DNA of 64,000 bases from FEN-1219 sp964503125 (GTDB lineage: Bacteria > Pseudomonadota > Gammaproteobacteria > Steroidobacterales > Rariloculaceae), in contig CAZCZE010000058.1 of assembly GCA_964503125.1 (NCBI GenBank), positions 1-64,000 of the forward strand, written 5' to 3'. The position numbers were made by a program, and so were the translations under genes. The notes beneath the pieces were generated by a model. The model worked only from the letters and a program-made list of their open reading frames with translations, was not told the origin of the DNA and did not search any database. Position 1 is the first letter of the stretch; each line of letters starts with the position of its first letter. Positions 26,085 through 34,655 of this stretch are shown in pieces.

Positions 26085-27479
26085 CTACAACCAGTACATT
26101 AGCATCTCCATTTCGATCCGGCTGTTGGGAAGCGCCTTGCCCGATTCGATCGGCTCGAGCAATCGCCGAATCGCAGCCAGAGCCGCGTGCTCTGTAAGGA
26201 GGTTCCGCTGAATCGCATCGAGGAAATACTCGACGGCATGGAGTCGTACCTCGTGGCCATCGACCACCTTGCTGACCCGATATCCGCTCTTCGGGTCTCC
26301 TTCAACTCCGAATCCGAGCGCACGCAGATGGCCGAAGAAGTGAGCAGGGTTATAGATGGTTACGATAATGACATCGCCGAAGATCAGATCTCGGAGCAAA
26401 TCAGTGCGGACCGGCCACCAAAAGATCGGCGTAGCACCTCCCTGCAACCTCAGATCCAGATGGCCCAAAAGCAGCGCATTATCCGCGGAGTCCGCAAGCA
26501 TAGTTTTCAGGGCTTCCTTCGGAACTGCCGCAAAGCGGCTTCCGAAGTTGGCGTGCGATCGCTCCAGAAGCCGCGTAGCAAATCCGACCTTCCCAGTACG
26601 CATGCCGGCTAGAACGAGCCCATTGCCGGCCTGTTGATACGCAACGCGGCGCGGTCTGATTCTTTGATAAAGGGCATCAAGTTCTGCGAGGTGTGCTCCG
26701 CTGTGGATTGTCCGCCGGGAATCGCGAGGTTCCTGTTTGTGATCTCGCAGCGTCTTCGCCATGGCCGTCATTTGTCGCCGGAGACGTTGTTCATTGGCTT
26801 GAGGCAATTGTCTGCGCGCTCGCGGCACTGGTTGCGCTGTGTTGGGCACCTCGGGCTGGCGTGACGTAACCATATGGAGAGTGATCTCCAGACGTCCCGG
26901 CTCTACTTCAGCGGTTTTTAGTTCACCGATGCCGACCAAGCTGCCATCGGTTAGATCGAACAGGCTGACATCACCGATTCGAAGAAAGCTGGTGGTGCCG
27001 TGGTAAATAGCCAGCTGATTGCCTATTCCCTTTACCTGTCTTAGGAATTCGAGCTCCCCGCGCCCTCCAATGCCTGGTGGCAGGTGGGTTTGCCCGCTAA
27101 CTTTTAGATGAGCCTTTAGAGACTGGCGATCGCGCACGTAGAACAACCACGCAAACGAGTCACCGAGACCGTGACCGATTTCGATCGCACCCTTCAGAGC
27201 GTCCCGGTAGTGCGCGAGAGTGCGCATGCGTCTGCGAAACCAGGAAGGGGATAGGGCGTTTTTTCGCGTTACCAAGGCTCTTTCGTCAGACCTGATGCGC
27301 CGATGAAACTCATCCAGTTGGAGGAGCGCGCCCGCGAGCGTCGATTGGAAATCCAATAACTTCTGACGATAGTCCAAGGTCGTACTCGTATCCTTCATCT
27401 TCATCCGCAGGAGTGTTTCCCAGCAGTCCCGGTAGGCCGCTTCCGTTCTGTCGAGCAGTTCCCGCAGTTGCTGTTTCAT
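26085..27479 (-). CDS. Uncharacterised protein with putative PD-(D/E)xK core
   Basis: The 464-residue protein has a helical N-terminal half (to about residue 110). A conserved-looking block follows: GLGDSFAWLFYVRDR, THLPPGIGGRGELEFLRQV, AIYHGTTSFLRIGDVSLFDL and GIGELKTAEV. D170 with E186-x-K188 fits a PD-(D/E)xK nuclease core. The second half is a mixed domain with a WWPVRTDLLRDLIFGDVIIV stretch. It is convergent with the NACHT gene, 57 bases apart, and shares its AT-richer composition. The ATG at 27479 is preferred over an upstream start at 27578. The role is unknown; nuclease activity is a hypothesis. Confidence 0.6.
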   Translation of the reverse strand: MKQQLRELLDRTEAAYRDCWETLLRMKMKDTSTTLDYRQKLLDFQSTLAGALLQLDEFHRRIRSDERALVTRKNALSPSWFRRRMRTLAHYRDALKGAIEIGHGLGDSFAWLFYVRDRQSLKAHLKVSGQTHLPPGIGGRGELEFLRQVKGIGNQLAIYHGTTSFLRIGDVSLFDLTDGSLVGIGELKTAEVEPGRLEITLHMVTSRQPEVPNTAQPVPRARRQLPQANEQRLRRQMTAMAKTLRDHKQEPRDSRRTIHSGAHLAELDALYQRIRPRRVAYQQAGNGLVLAGMRTGKVGFATRLLERSHANFGSRFAAVPKEALKTMLADSADNALLLGHLDLRLQGGATPIFWWPVRTDLLRDLIFGDVIIVTIYNPAHFFGHLRALGFGVEGDPKSGYRVSKVVDGHEVRLHAVEYFLDAIQRNLLTEHAALAAIRRLLEPIESGKALPNSRIEMEMLMYWL

Positions 27480-27784
27480 TGACGACGTATTGGTCGCTCG
27501 CCGTGGGCAAAGGCGCGGCAGAACTCGGATCTGCAGCCCAGGCAGGATTCTCGTTAGCCCCATGTGGGAACTGCGCACATGAAGGGTGTTGACTGAAGGA
27601 TCAACGTAGATTGGAAGTAGGAAGGTCGCCCACGCCTCTCCCGCTGACGCGGCTTCTGAATTCTCTGTCGCGCCGACGCCATATTTCCCGTGAATGGTTG
27701 CTAACGGGAATGACGGCAGCGTCAGGCCGTCCGGACACGCCTCGCGACCGACCAGTCTTAGCGGTTCGCTGCGAGAGGCACGAC
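27480..27784. other. Intergenic region at right edge of the island
   Basis: About 300 bases with no supported gene. It must contain the promoter of the leftward gene starting at 27479. GC content rises again to the right. No tRNA, direct repeat or integrase remnant marking an island boundary was seen. Confidence 0.4.
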
Positions 27785-28960
27785 CTATTGAATCGTGCCG
27801 ATTTCCACCGCCTCACTCTCCGAAGGCGGCGCAAAAATCCCGATCCCGCCGCCCGTGTTGCGCGGCCTCGGTCGCTCAGGAATCGGCTCGCCTTTCGCGC
27901 GCGCGTCGGCGACCTTCTGCTGATACTGCTGCTCCGCGCGCAGCGCGGTGCGGATGAAGTTGTTGCCCTCGTGGCAGGAGTACTCGAGCACCTCGTAGTC
28001 GGGTTGCGTCGTCAGCGTCATGCGGAACGTCCACGGCGCCGTGTAGGTTCGCGGGTCGTTTACGGTCACGACGTAGTCGATCATGTCGGGGTCGATGCGC
28101 GTGAAGCGCTCGGTGAGCTTCGCGTCCTCGCTGTGCGGCATCCTGCCTACGGGGAGCTCGTCCGTTAAGTTCGTGGTCTCGACGACGAGCGTGTTGCCTT
28201 CGAAGCGGCCGACCGACGATCCCATGTATTGGCGCACGCCCGTGCTCGCCTGTGCGCGTCCGTCGAGCGGAATGACGCGCGTGTCGTGCAGCATCTCGTA
28301 GGTGATGGCGACCTCGGTCGGCGACTGAACGATGCGCATCGCATCGCCGTACAGCGACGGCATGATGGAGCCGGTGATGCCGCGCGTGATGCAGCGGTCG
28401 TAATAGGAGAAGTCCTCCGTCGTGAAGAACGGCCCGTTCGCCTGGCCGCCGCCGCGCCGCTGCTGCTGGCCCTCGTCGGTCATCGTCGGTATGCGGCCGT
28501 TCTGTGGCTCGATGACGTACGACGTGTAGCCGAACACGCGAGTGCCGCGCTCGGTCGAGTCGAGCGCGCTCAACTCGAGCCGGCTCTCGTTTTCGCTCTG
28601 TTGGTCGACGAACGCCGCGAAGCCGCCGGGGCCGCTGGTCGCACGCTGCTGAAATTCCTCGGGCGTCAGGAACTGGCGGGTGCCCATCGCCTCGGGTCGC
28701 TCCATCGGGACGCCCTGCATGTCGCGGCTCGTGAACGTGCCCTCGAGGTTCGGGTGGCCCCACGAGAACCGCGGCGGCCGCCAGTTGCGCTCGCGCGCCG
28801 CGGCCGCGGTTTGCTCGGCAGGCACCGCCTGAGGCGCGGCGTTCTGCGCGCCCGCGCTCACGGTGCCAAGGAGACCCGCCGCGAGCGCGACGCTCAGCAA
28901 CGAAAGCCGTGCGGTTCCCAAAGTAGAAGCTGTCCGGTCGTCGTTCGGCTCGATGCGCAT
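27785..28960 (-). CDS. Secreted hypothetical protein, soil-bacterial paralog family
   Basis: The 391-residue protein has a signal peptide (hydrophobic LSLLSVALAAGLLGTVSAGA, cleavage near AGAQ). A mature domain follows with WGHPNLEGTFTSRDMQG, QNGRIPTMTDE, GRFEGNTLVVETTNLTD and, near the end, PWTFRMTLTTQPDYEVLEYS. The last blocks match the neighbour at 28999-29826, so the two are paralogs of a periplasmic family without known function. The start at 28960 has GGGGGA 7 bases upstream. It is divergent from that paralog with 38 bases between. Confidence 0.75.
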   Translation of the reverse strand: MRIEPNDDRTASTLGTARLSLLSVALAAGLLGTVSAGAQNAAPQAVPAEQTAAAARERNWRPPRFSWGHPNLEGTFTSRDMQGVPMERPEAMGTRQFLTPEEFQQRATSGPGGFAAFVDQQSENESRLELSALDSTERGTRVFGYTSYVIEPQNGRIPTMTDEGQQQRRGGGQANGPFFTTEDFSYYDRCITRGITGSIMPSLYGDAMRIVQSPTEVAITYEMLHDTRVIPLDGRAQASTGVRQYMGSSVGRFEGNTLVVETTNLTDELPVGRMPHSEDAKLTERFTRIDPDMIDYVVTVNDPRTYTAPWTFRMTLTTQPDYEVLEYSCHEGNNFIRTALRAEQQYQQKVADARAKGEPIPERPRPRNTGGGIGIFAPPSESEAVEIGTIQ

Positions 28961-28998
28961 ATACAAGTCCCCCGCCAACTTCGGGTAGAGTAATTCCG
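28961..28998. promoter_or_regulatory. Very short divergent promoter region
   Basis: Only 38 bases separate the divergent starts of the two paralogous secreted-protein genes. Promoters for both must overlap each other or the coding ends. No clear dyad was seen. Confidence 0.3.
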
Positions 28999-29826
28999 AT
29001 GCGCCAACAAGTTCCAGCGGTAGCCGCCTTGATCCTTTCCCTGTTCATTCTCGGGCAACCGGCGCTCGCGCAGGACCGCGGCCGGCCGGCGCGCATCGGG
29101 GGGAAGCCCAACTTAAACGGCATCTGGCAGGCCGTAAACGAGGCGCACTGGAATCTCGAGGGCCATTCCGCGGAGTCGCTGACCGAGTTCGCTACGAAAA
29201 TGGGCGCCGTCGCGGCCATTCCGGCCGGCAATAGCGTCGTCGGCGGCGGCACGATCCCGTATCTGCCCGAGGCGCTCGCCAAGCGCGCCGAGAACCGCGC
29301 CGGCTGGCCGGCCTCGGATCCCGAGGCCAAGTGCTACATGCCGGGCATTCCGCGCGCGACCTACATGCCGTACCCCTTCCAGATCGTGCAGGGGGAGGGC
29401 GACATCATTCTGTTCTCCTATACCTTCGCGAACGCGAATCGCCCGGTCTTCATGCGCGACCATCAGCGTGCGCCCGTCGATAACTGGATGGGGCGATCGA
29501 ACGGCTCGTGGGACGGCGACACGCTCGTCATCGAGGTCAACTCCAACATCGAGAACACCTGGTTCGACCGCGCGGGCAATCACCACAGCGCGGCGATGAT
29601 CGTGCTCGAGCGTTACACGCTCATCGATGAGCACGTCATGCAATACGAGGCCACGATCGAGGACCCGGAAACCTTCAGTCGCCCCTGGACCATCCGGATG
29701 CCGCTCTATCGGCGCGCCGAGGCCGATGCGCGGTTGCTCGAGTTCAATTGCGTGAAGTTCTCCGAGCCGTTGCTCTACGGCGAGTTCGAGGCCGGGGATG
29801 CGGCGCGGCCGTCCGGCACTCCTTAA
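28999..29826 (+). CDS. Secreted hypothetical protein, paralog of neighbour
   Basis: The 275-residue protein has a signal peptide (ALILSLFILGQPALAQ). The mature part contains GGKPNLNGIWQAVNEAHWNL, WDGDTLVIEVNSNIENTWF and PWTIRMPLYRR followed by LLEFNC. These blocks parallel the divergent gene at 27785-28960, so they are one family. Location is probably periplasmic or surface. The next gene (DUF6152-like) begins 21 bases downstream, suggesting an operon. Function is unknown. Confidence 0.75.
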   Translation: MRQQVPAVAALILSLFILGQPALAQDRGRPARIGGKPNLNGIWQAVNEAHWNLEGHSAESLTEFATKMGAVAAIPAGNSVVGGGTIPYLPEALAKRAENRAGWPASDPEAKCYMPGIPRATYMPYPFQIVQGEGDIILFSYTFANANRPVFMRDHQRAPVDNWMGRSNGSWDGDTLVIEVNSNIENTWFDRAGNHHSAAMIVLERYTLIDEHVMQYEATIEDPETFSRPWTIRMPLYRRAEADARLLEFNCVKFSEPLLYGEFEAGDAARPSGTP

Positions 29827-29847
29827 ACATTCATGCGAGGCGATCCA

Positions 29848-30258
29848 ATGTCACGACACTCTCTCACGTGCTCCGCGCTGGTCGTCACGCTTGCGGGCGT
29901 TGCTGCACCGGCGCTGGCACACCACTCGTTCGCGGCCGAGTTCGACATCAACCAGCCCATCGAGCTCAAGGGTGAAGTGATCAAGATGGTGTTCACGAAC
30001 CCCCACTCGCGGATCTTCTTGAAAGTCACGACCGCGAGCGGCGAGGTGCAGGAGTGGTCGATCGAGGGCGGGGCGCCGAATGCGCTCATTCGGCGCGGGT
30101 GGACCCGGGACTCGCTGCCCGCGGGCACTCTCGTGACGGTGCTCGGCTATCGCGCGCGCGACGGCTCGTTGTCGGCCAGCGGCGGCTCGGTCACGCTGCC
30201 CGATGGCTCGTCGCTCAACGCCACCGATGTCGGCGCCGGCGCCCCGAGCGCGCAGTAA
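29848..30258 (+). CDS. DUF6152 family secreted protein
   Basis: The 136-residue protein has a signal peptide ending in APALAHHSFA, then the DUF6152 opening (AAEFDINQPIELKGEVIKM) and FTNPHSRIFLKV. The family is frequently encoded next to the secreted proteins found just upstream. The ATG at 29848 is preferred because GAGG lies 7 bases before it; an in-frame ATG at 29833 is the alternative. Function is unknown; the fold is probably a small beta barrel (OB-like), by inference. Confidence 0.8.
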   Translation: MSRHSLTCSALVVTLAGVAAPALAHHSFAAEFDINQPIELKGEVIKMVFTNPHSRIFLKVTTASGEVQEWSIEGGAPNALIRRGWTRDSLPAGTLVTVLGYRARDGSLSASGGSVTLPDGSSLNATDVGAGAPSAQ

Positions 30259-30286
30259 CCGTCAGCCGGATCCAGAGGCCACAAAG

Positions 30287-31180
30287 CTAGCCCCGGCTGT
30301 TCCCGATCTCCTTCACGCGGGCGCGCGCTAGCTCGAGGGCACGCTCTGCGTCTTTCGCTGCCTGCGTCGCCCGATCGGCATTCGCCGTTGCGTCGCGCGC
30401 GGCTGAATGCGCCGCTTCGGCATCTTTCGAGAGCCGCGCGAGTCGTTTCTCGATCCGTGCGCGCTCCCCTTCGATCGCTCTCGTGCGCGCCGCGGCGGTC
30501 TCGAGCGTGGTCGCGGCGCGCTCGGCTTGCTTACGCGCAGCCTTCAGAGCCTGCTCTGCCCCTCGGACAGCGGCCTTCGTCGCGGCGACCAGGGGTTTGC
30601 GATCTCCCTCGGCGTGGCGCGCCGCGGCGCCGCGTTGGTGTGCGCGACTCGGACGTTTCGTCGGTGGCTCTGCGCCGGGCAAGCGCATCCCTAGGGCAGC
30701 CTCGAATCCCGGCGGTTGCAAGTCGTCACTGAGACGTCCAGCCGCCGGCGCCCCGTGGCGCCGCCCGTAGCTCGAGAGGGCTTCGAGCGTGGTCGCTACG
30801 CGACGACTCAGATCGCGGGTACCGCCGTGGCCTGCCTCGCGCAACAGGTCCGCGGCGATGCTCGCGAGCTCTGCGACCAGCTCTCGTCGCACGCTTACAG
30901 GATCACGCGCGGAGTCGCCCGTCCGTTGCACTGCGTGGGCGCGCCGTAACCGGTCGCCGGCCTCGATCAGCCGATCGAACGATTCGCGGCGTCGCCAGTA
31001 GAGTTGATTGACGACCCAGGCGGAGACCGATGGTTTCGTGAGCGCCTTCGCTTCGCTCGCCTCGGCGTGGCGGCCGTCCCTCTTGAGCTGCGCGACGAGG
31101 GCGTTGCGCGCGGCTGTAAACTCCTCAGGCGGCAACTTGAACAGTGCGTCGACATCAGCAGGGGTCGAGGGTCCGCTCAC
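30287..31180 (-). CDS. Coiled-coil hypothetical protein
   Basis: The 297-residue protein has a helical N-terminal region (DALFKLPPEEFTAARNALVA, then KPSVSAWVVNQLYWR). From about residue 185 to the end it is a long alanine-, arginine- and glutamate-rich coiled coil (AVRGAEQALKAARKQAERAA). It has no signal peptide or membrane segment and starts at a GTG. No enzymatic motif is visible and the family is not named with confidence. It sits between two groups of secreted-protein genes on the opposite strand to DUF6152. Confidence 0.65.
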   Translation of the reverse strand: MSGPSTPADVDALFKLPPEEFTAARNALVAQLKRDGRHAEASEAKALTKPSVSAWVVNQLYWRRRESFDRLIEAGDRLRRAHAVQRTGDSARDPVSVRRELVAELASIAADLLREAGHGGTRDLSRRVATTLEALSSYGRRHGAPAAGRLSDDLQPPGFEAALGMRLPGAEPPTKRPSRAHQRGAAARHAEGDRKPLVAATKAAVRGAEQALKAARKQAERAATTLETAAARTRAIEGERARIEKRLARLSKDAEAAHSAARDATANADRATQAAKDAERALELARARVKEIGNSRG

Positions 31181-31257
31181 TGGTGATACACCACGCTCCG
31201 CCGGGGAGCGACTACGCTAGCACGGGCACAAGGCTCGAGCGCGACCCGGACCGCTGC

Positions 31258-32190
31258 TTAGCGCGCGCGCGGGAGCATCTCGTCGACGCCGCTCAACCGC
31301 CGCAGGCGGACGGTAGTCGCGAGCGTCGCTTGCGGATTACCGCTCGGGATCGTCACGACGAGGTCGTCACCCGTGATCTTGGCGAAGCGGCGCAGGATTG
31401 CGCCCGCGCTTGGGCTAACGCCGCCGAGCACGTTGTGGAAGACTTCGCCGGGGTATACGCCGAGCGCGCCGTAGTAGCCGAGATAATTGCGGGCCGCCTG
31501 CGCTTCCTCTTCGGTCGGTGTTTCTCCCGCAAACGGCGAGCGCCCGAAGGTCGGGAAGTGGACGCCGACGAACCCGCCCGGCGTATAGACGATGACGCTC
31601 GGTGCCCGCTGCCGCGGGTCGTCAATCTCGCCCGTGGCCGTGTTCACGCGCGCCTCCTCGACGTGACGCCAAAACCCGACGACCTCGCGGTACGCGGGCG
31701 TCAGGTGCTCGATCGTCGGGACGCGCTGCCACGTCAAGCGGACGTCTCCTTGGGCCTGCGGTTCGTCCGTCGAGGTGATGGTCAGCCTGTTGCCCGCGAG
31801 CTCGTAGCTTCGCGAAAACTCGAGGCCGCGCACGCTCGGGCTGACGCCTTCCTCAGCCTCGAAGTCGATTCGACCGGCGGCGGGCACGGCTTCGTAGCGT
31901 CCCCAGAACCCACCGTTGTCTGCGAAGACGCGTCGCGGATCGGGCTGCGCGGACACGGGCCGCTCGCCGCTCGGAGCAGTGAAGAACTCGAACGCGTTGC
32001 CGGCACGGTCGAGCACGAGCAGGCCCCGCGCCCCCGGGACGCGGCGCGCCTGGCCGCTCGCGACGTCCCGCTCCGCGGCGACGAGCAGCCAGGAGCTCAC
32101 GAGGTCCGCGGCTGCGTCGGTCTGCTGCGCGTCGGCCGCCTGGGCCGCCGCGGCGAGAAGCGCCACGCACGACAGGGCCGAACGGACCAT
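31258..32190 (-). CDS. Lipocalin-like secreted protein
   Basis: The 310-residue protein has a signal peptide (SALSCVALLAAAAQAADAQ) followed by two lipocalin-like halves. The motifs LVSSWLLVAAERD and later YREVVGFWRHVEEARVN are typical openings of lipocalin_5-type barrels, as is APSVIVYTPGGFVGVHFPTF. It is probably periplasmic; ligand unknown. The start at 32190 is chosen over an in-frame ATG at 32211 because AGGAG lies 7 bases before it. Confidence 0.75.
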   Translation of the reverse strand: MVRSALSCVALLAAAAQAADAQQTDAAADLVSSWLLVAAERDVASGQARRVPGARGLLVLDRAGNAFEFFTAPSGERPVSAQPDPRRVFADNGGFWGRYEAVPAAGRIDFEAEEGVSPSVRGLEFSRSYELAGNRLTITSTDEPQAQGDVRLTWQRVPTIEHLTPAYREVVGFWRHVEEARVNTATGEIDDPRQRAPSVIVYTPGGFVGVHFPTFGRSPFAGETPTEEEAQAARNYLGYYGALGVYPGEVFHNVLGGVSPSAGAILRRFAKITGDDLVVTIPSGNPQATLATTVRLRRLSGVDEMLPRAR

Positions 32191-32666
32191 ATCGATTCTC
32201 CTATTTGTCACTTTAGATTGATGGCTTCTTCAAATACGAACGACGCACTAAACGGGGGTAAGCATGAACCAAGCGAACCATGGCGCTCGGCCTCATCTGA
32301 GCATTGCCGTCGGCTATTTCAATCATCCTAGCATCGGCGCTCGCGGTCGGGCCGAGTCTCCGCGGCCTCGGTCCGAGACGGACTTGAGGCCGAAATTGGC
32401 GACGGAGTTCAGCGCGAACTGACCGCCCCACAAGCTCAGGCTTTTCCCGACGCCGATCGTCGTTGCGACGATACCTACGCCTCAGTCACTCAATACGGCT
32501 CGCCGATACAGAAGGTGCTGGCCTATGCGCGGGCGGTCGTCGATGACGCCACGGTGGACCGCGCCGGCACGCACCACAAGATCGCTTGGCGAATCAACTG
32601 CTGGGCCAACGTAACGGCGAGCGCATTTCGATCGCCATCAATTTCAGCATCGCGGGTGTCTAGCAA
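32191..32666. other. Degenerate region without intact gene
   Basis: About 475 bases contain short open stretches on both strands but no frame with consistent protein character. On the minus strand near 32370-32460 a stretch reads GKSLSLWGGQFALNSVANFG, which might be the tail of an outer-membrane barrel or transporter-type gene, but stops interrupt it upstream. The region ends at a solo IS terminus and looks like decayed DNA. Confidence 0.5.
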
Positions 32667-32774
32667 GCGGCTAGGTCGTATAAAAGGCCCTTCTGTCAAA
32701 CCCAGTGTAGCGCCGGAGGGCGAAGGCGGTAACGCCAGACGCAAATCCTTCGACCGAACGGCCGCGAAAACTCC
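32667..32774. mobile_element. Solo IS91-family terminal sequence (copy 2)
   Basis: This 108-base segment matches 14701-14808 with about three mismatches and in the same orientation. No transposase sequence accompanies it. Instead it is followed within about 65 bases by the truncated aldehyde dehydrogenase copy. It may be the scar left by a one-ended transposition or transduction event. Confidence 0.75.
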
Positions 32775-32837
32775 CTTCACACCCGCGTTTCGTCGCTCCC
32801 ACTACGCCGAAACTCGTTCCCGGCCACGCCGCGCGCA

Positions 32838-33179
32838 GCCTCGTCACGGACGTGGCCGACGACAACCGGCTTGTGCAGGAGGAGCAGTTCGGACCGATCG
32901 TCCCCGATCCTGAAGTTCAGCGACGTCGAGGACGCCCTGCGCCGCGCTAACGATACGCGCTTCGGCTTGAGCGACTCGGTCTGGAGCAAAGACCTCACGC
33001 GCGGCGCCGAGATCGCGGCGCGGCTCGAGGTCGGCACGGCGTGGGTCAACCAGCACCGGACGACGTCGGCGTTCGTACCGTTCGGCGGCGCCAAGGAGTC
33101 GGGGCTCGGGCGGCAATACTCGGCGCTCGGGCTCAAGAGCTTCATGGAGCCCGAGGTCGTCAGCGTGGCGAAGCAGTAG
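32838..33179 (+). pseudogene. Truncated, frameshifted aldehyde dehydrogenase 3' copy
   Basis: These bases match the end of the aldehyde dehydrogenase gene at 13400-13741. One extra C near 32902 shifts the frame between EEQFGPIV and PDPEV/ILKFSDVEDAL. The 5' part differs at many third codon positions, whereas the last 101 bases (33078-33178) are identical to 13640-13740. There is no start, cofactor-binding domain or catalytic cysteine. Confidence 0.9.
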
Positions 33180-34653
33180 GGCTCCGGCGGTCGCCCAAGT
33201 TCCTGAGCTGCCGCAGATCGAGCACCAAATCGAACGGCATGATCGGCGGGCTCAAGCTCGTCGTCAGCGTGTACCGCGTGCCCTCCGGTAGCCCGCTCGG
33301 GAAACGTTGCCGCATCGCGGCCCTGAACATCTCGACGGCCGCCCACTGCGCATCGGCCGACAACGAGCCGTGCTCGTCGGCATAGACGCGCTCCGTCGAC
33401 CGGTAGTCGGTCGTCGGTCGAACGATGTAGACCCGCGTGTCGGTCGACAGGGTCAAGCCGTTGGCCGCCTCTTCCATGAGCTGCCACTCGCGGCCCTGTG
33501 GCTCTGCGATCAGCGTTAATGCGTGGTGATGCGCGAGCACTGCGCCGGTAACCGTGAATGCTGCAAACGTCGCCACCGCGGCGATGCGCTGCAAGCGGAA
33601 GCGCGCGAACGTCGCCCGCAGACCGAACACGAACAACACGAGGAACAGGCCGGAGAGCGGCAACAGGGTTCGATAGCCGATGGCTTGCGAGCTCGCCGCG
33701 AGACTCACGCTGTGCGCGACGAATGGCAACAACAACGCAGCGAACAGCCAGCGGCGGCGCTGCGCGGCGTCCTTGGCGCCGTAGAGGAAGCCGAGCGCGG
33801 CGATGACCGCCACCGCCGCGACGACGAGCCAAAACCAGAACGGCGTGGCGTAGCTGTCACGCAGCGCGAACAACGCGAGCGAGTTCGGCACGGGATTGCG
33901 GAAGAACCAGAGGAGCTTCACCAATGGATCGGGCTCGAGCCTCATGCGCGCCGCTTCCGGCACGACGCCCTCGGTGAACACGGCGTTCATCAGGAGGAAC
34001 CCTGCGAACAGAGCGACGAACAACGCGCCCAAATGTGCGGCCACCCACTTGAGGTCGCTGCGCGCCGAAGTGCCGTGCCGCAGCAGCAGCGCGGCTGCGA
34101 ACGGCATGACCGCGAACAGCGCGCTCGTCTGATAGGTGAGGCCCGCGACGAAATACAACGCGCCGCCGGCCGCGACGAGCGCGGCGCGTGTGGGTCCGCG
34201 GCGCTCGAGACCGCGATCGAGGAGCCCGAACCCCGCCACGGCTGCGACGAGCGCGAGCGCAACGGGCCAGGCGATGGCCCAACCCACGACGACCTGCACG
34301 CCGGGCAGCAGCGTCACGGCCGCCGCGAGCGCCGCGGCTTCCTCGTCGCGCCAGCCCGAACGCCTGAGCTGCCACCAGAGCAGCGCGCCGACGACACCCA
34401 TGAGCAGCGCGCTCACGACACGCAGCGTCGTAAGCTGCGGCACCTCGTAGATGTCGCGCAGCGACGTTTCGAGCGCGAACCCGTAGACGGGGCGGCCGTT
34501 CGACGTCGTGAGCTGCATGAGCCAGCCGGGCCGCTCGCGCACCTCGCGCAAGTGCGCGTAGTCGTCGCGGAACCCGTACTCGTGCGAAGTCGTCGGCCAG
34601 TAGACCACGAACGGCAGAACCGCCAGCGCAAGTACCGTGAGCCAGGCGCGCAT
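33160..34653 (-). CDS. Polytopic membrane protein of envelope cluster
   Basis: The 497-residue inner-membrane protein has about ten or more hydrophobic helices (first MRAWLTVLALAVLPFVVYWP) and a hydrophilic C-terminal part. An early RDDYAHL motif and the arrangement resemble GT-C-type glycosyltransferases or O-antigen-related membrane proteins, but no family is certain. Its ATG lies 2 bases after the stop of the upstream methyltransferase gene. The last 6 codons and the stop lie inside the truncated aldehyde dehydrogenase copy, so the C-terminus was probably altered by that insertion. Confidence 0.75.
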   Translation of the reverse strand: MRAWLTVLALAVLPFVVYWPTTSHEYGFRDDYAHLREVRERPGWLMQLTTSNGRPVYGFALETSLRDIYEVPQLTTLRVVSALLMGVVGALLWWQLRRSGWRDEEAAALAAAVTLLPGVQVVVGWAIAWPVALALVAAVAGFGLLDRGLERRGPTRAALVAAGGALYFVAGLTYQTSALFAVMPFAAALLLRHGTSARSDLKWVAAHLGALFVALFAGFLLMNAVFTEGVVPEAARMRLEPDPLVKLLWFFRNPVPNSLALFALRDSYATPFWFWLVVAAVAVIAALGFLYGAKDAAQRRRWLFAALLLPFVAHSVSLAASSQAIGYRTLLPLSGLFLVLFVFGLRATFARFRLQRIAAVATFAAFTVTGAVLAHHHALTLIAEPQGREWQLMEEAANGLTLSTDTRVYIVRPTTDYRSTERVYADEHGSLSADAQWAAVEMFRAAMRQRFPSGLPEGTRYTLTTSLSPPIMPFDLVLDLRQLRNLGDRRSPTASPR

Positions 34654-34655
34654 CG

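Noticed and set aside
31144..32331. A 395-codon plus-strand frame.
   Set aside because: It is antisense to the lipocalin-like gene, which has a signal peptide and ribosome binding site. The plus-strand translation shows no protein character.
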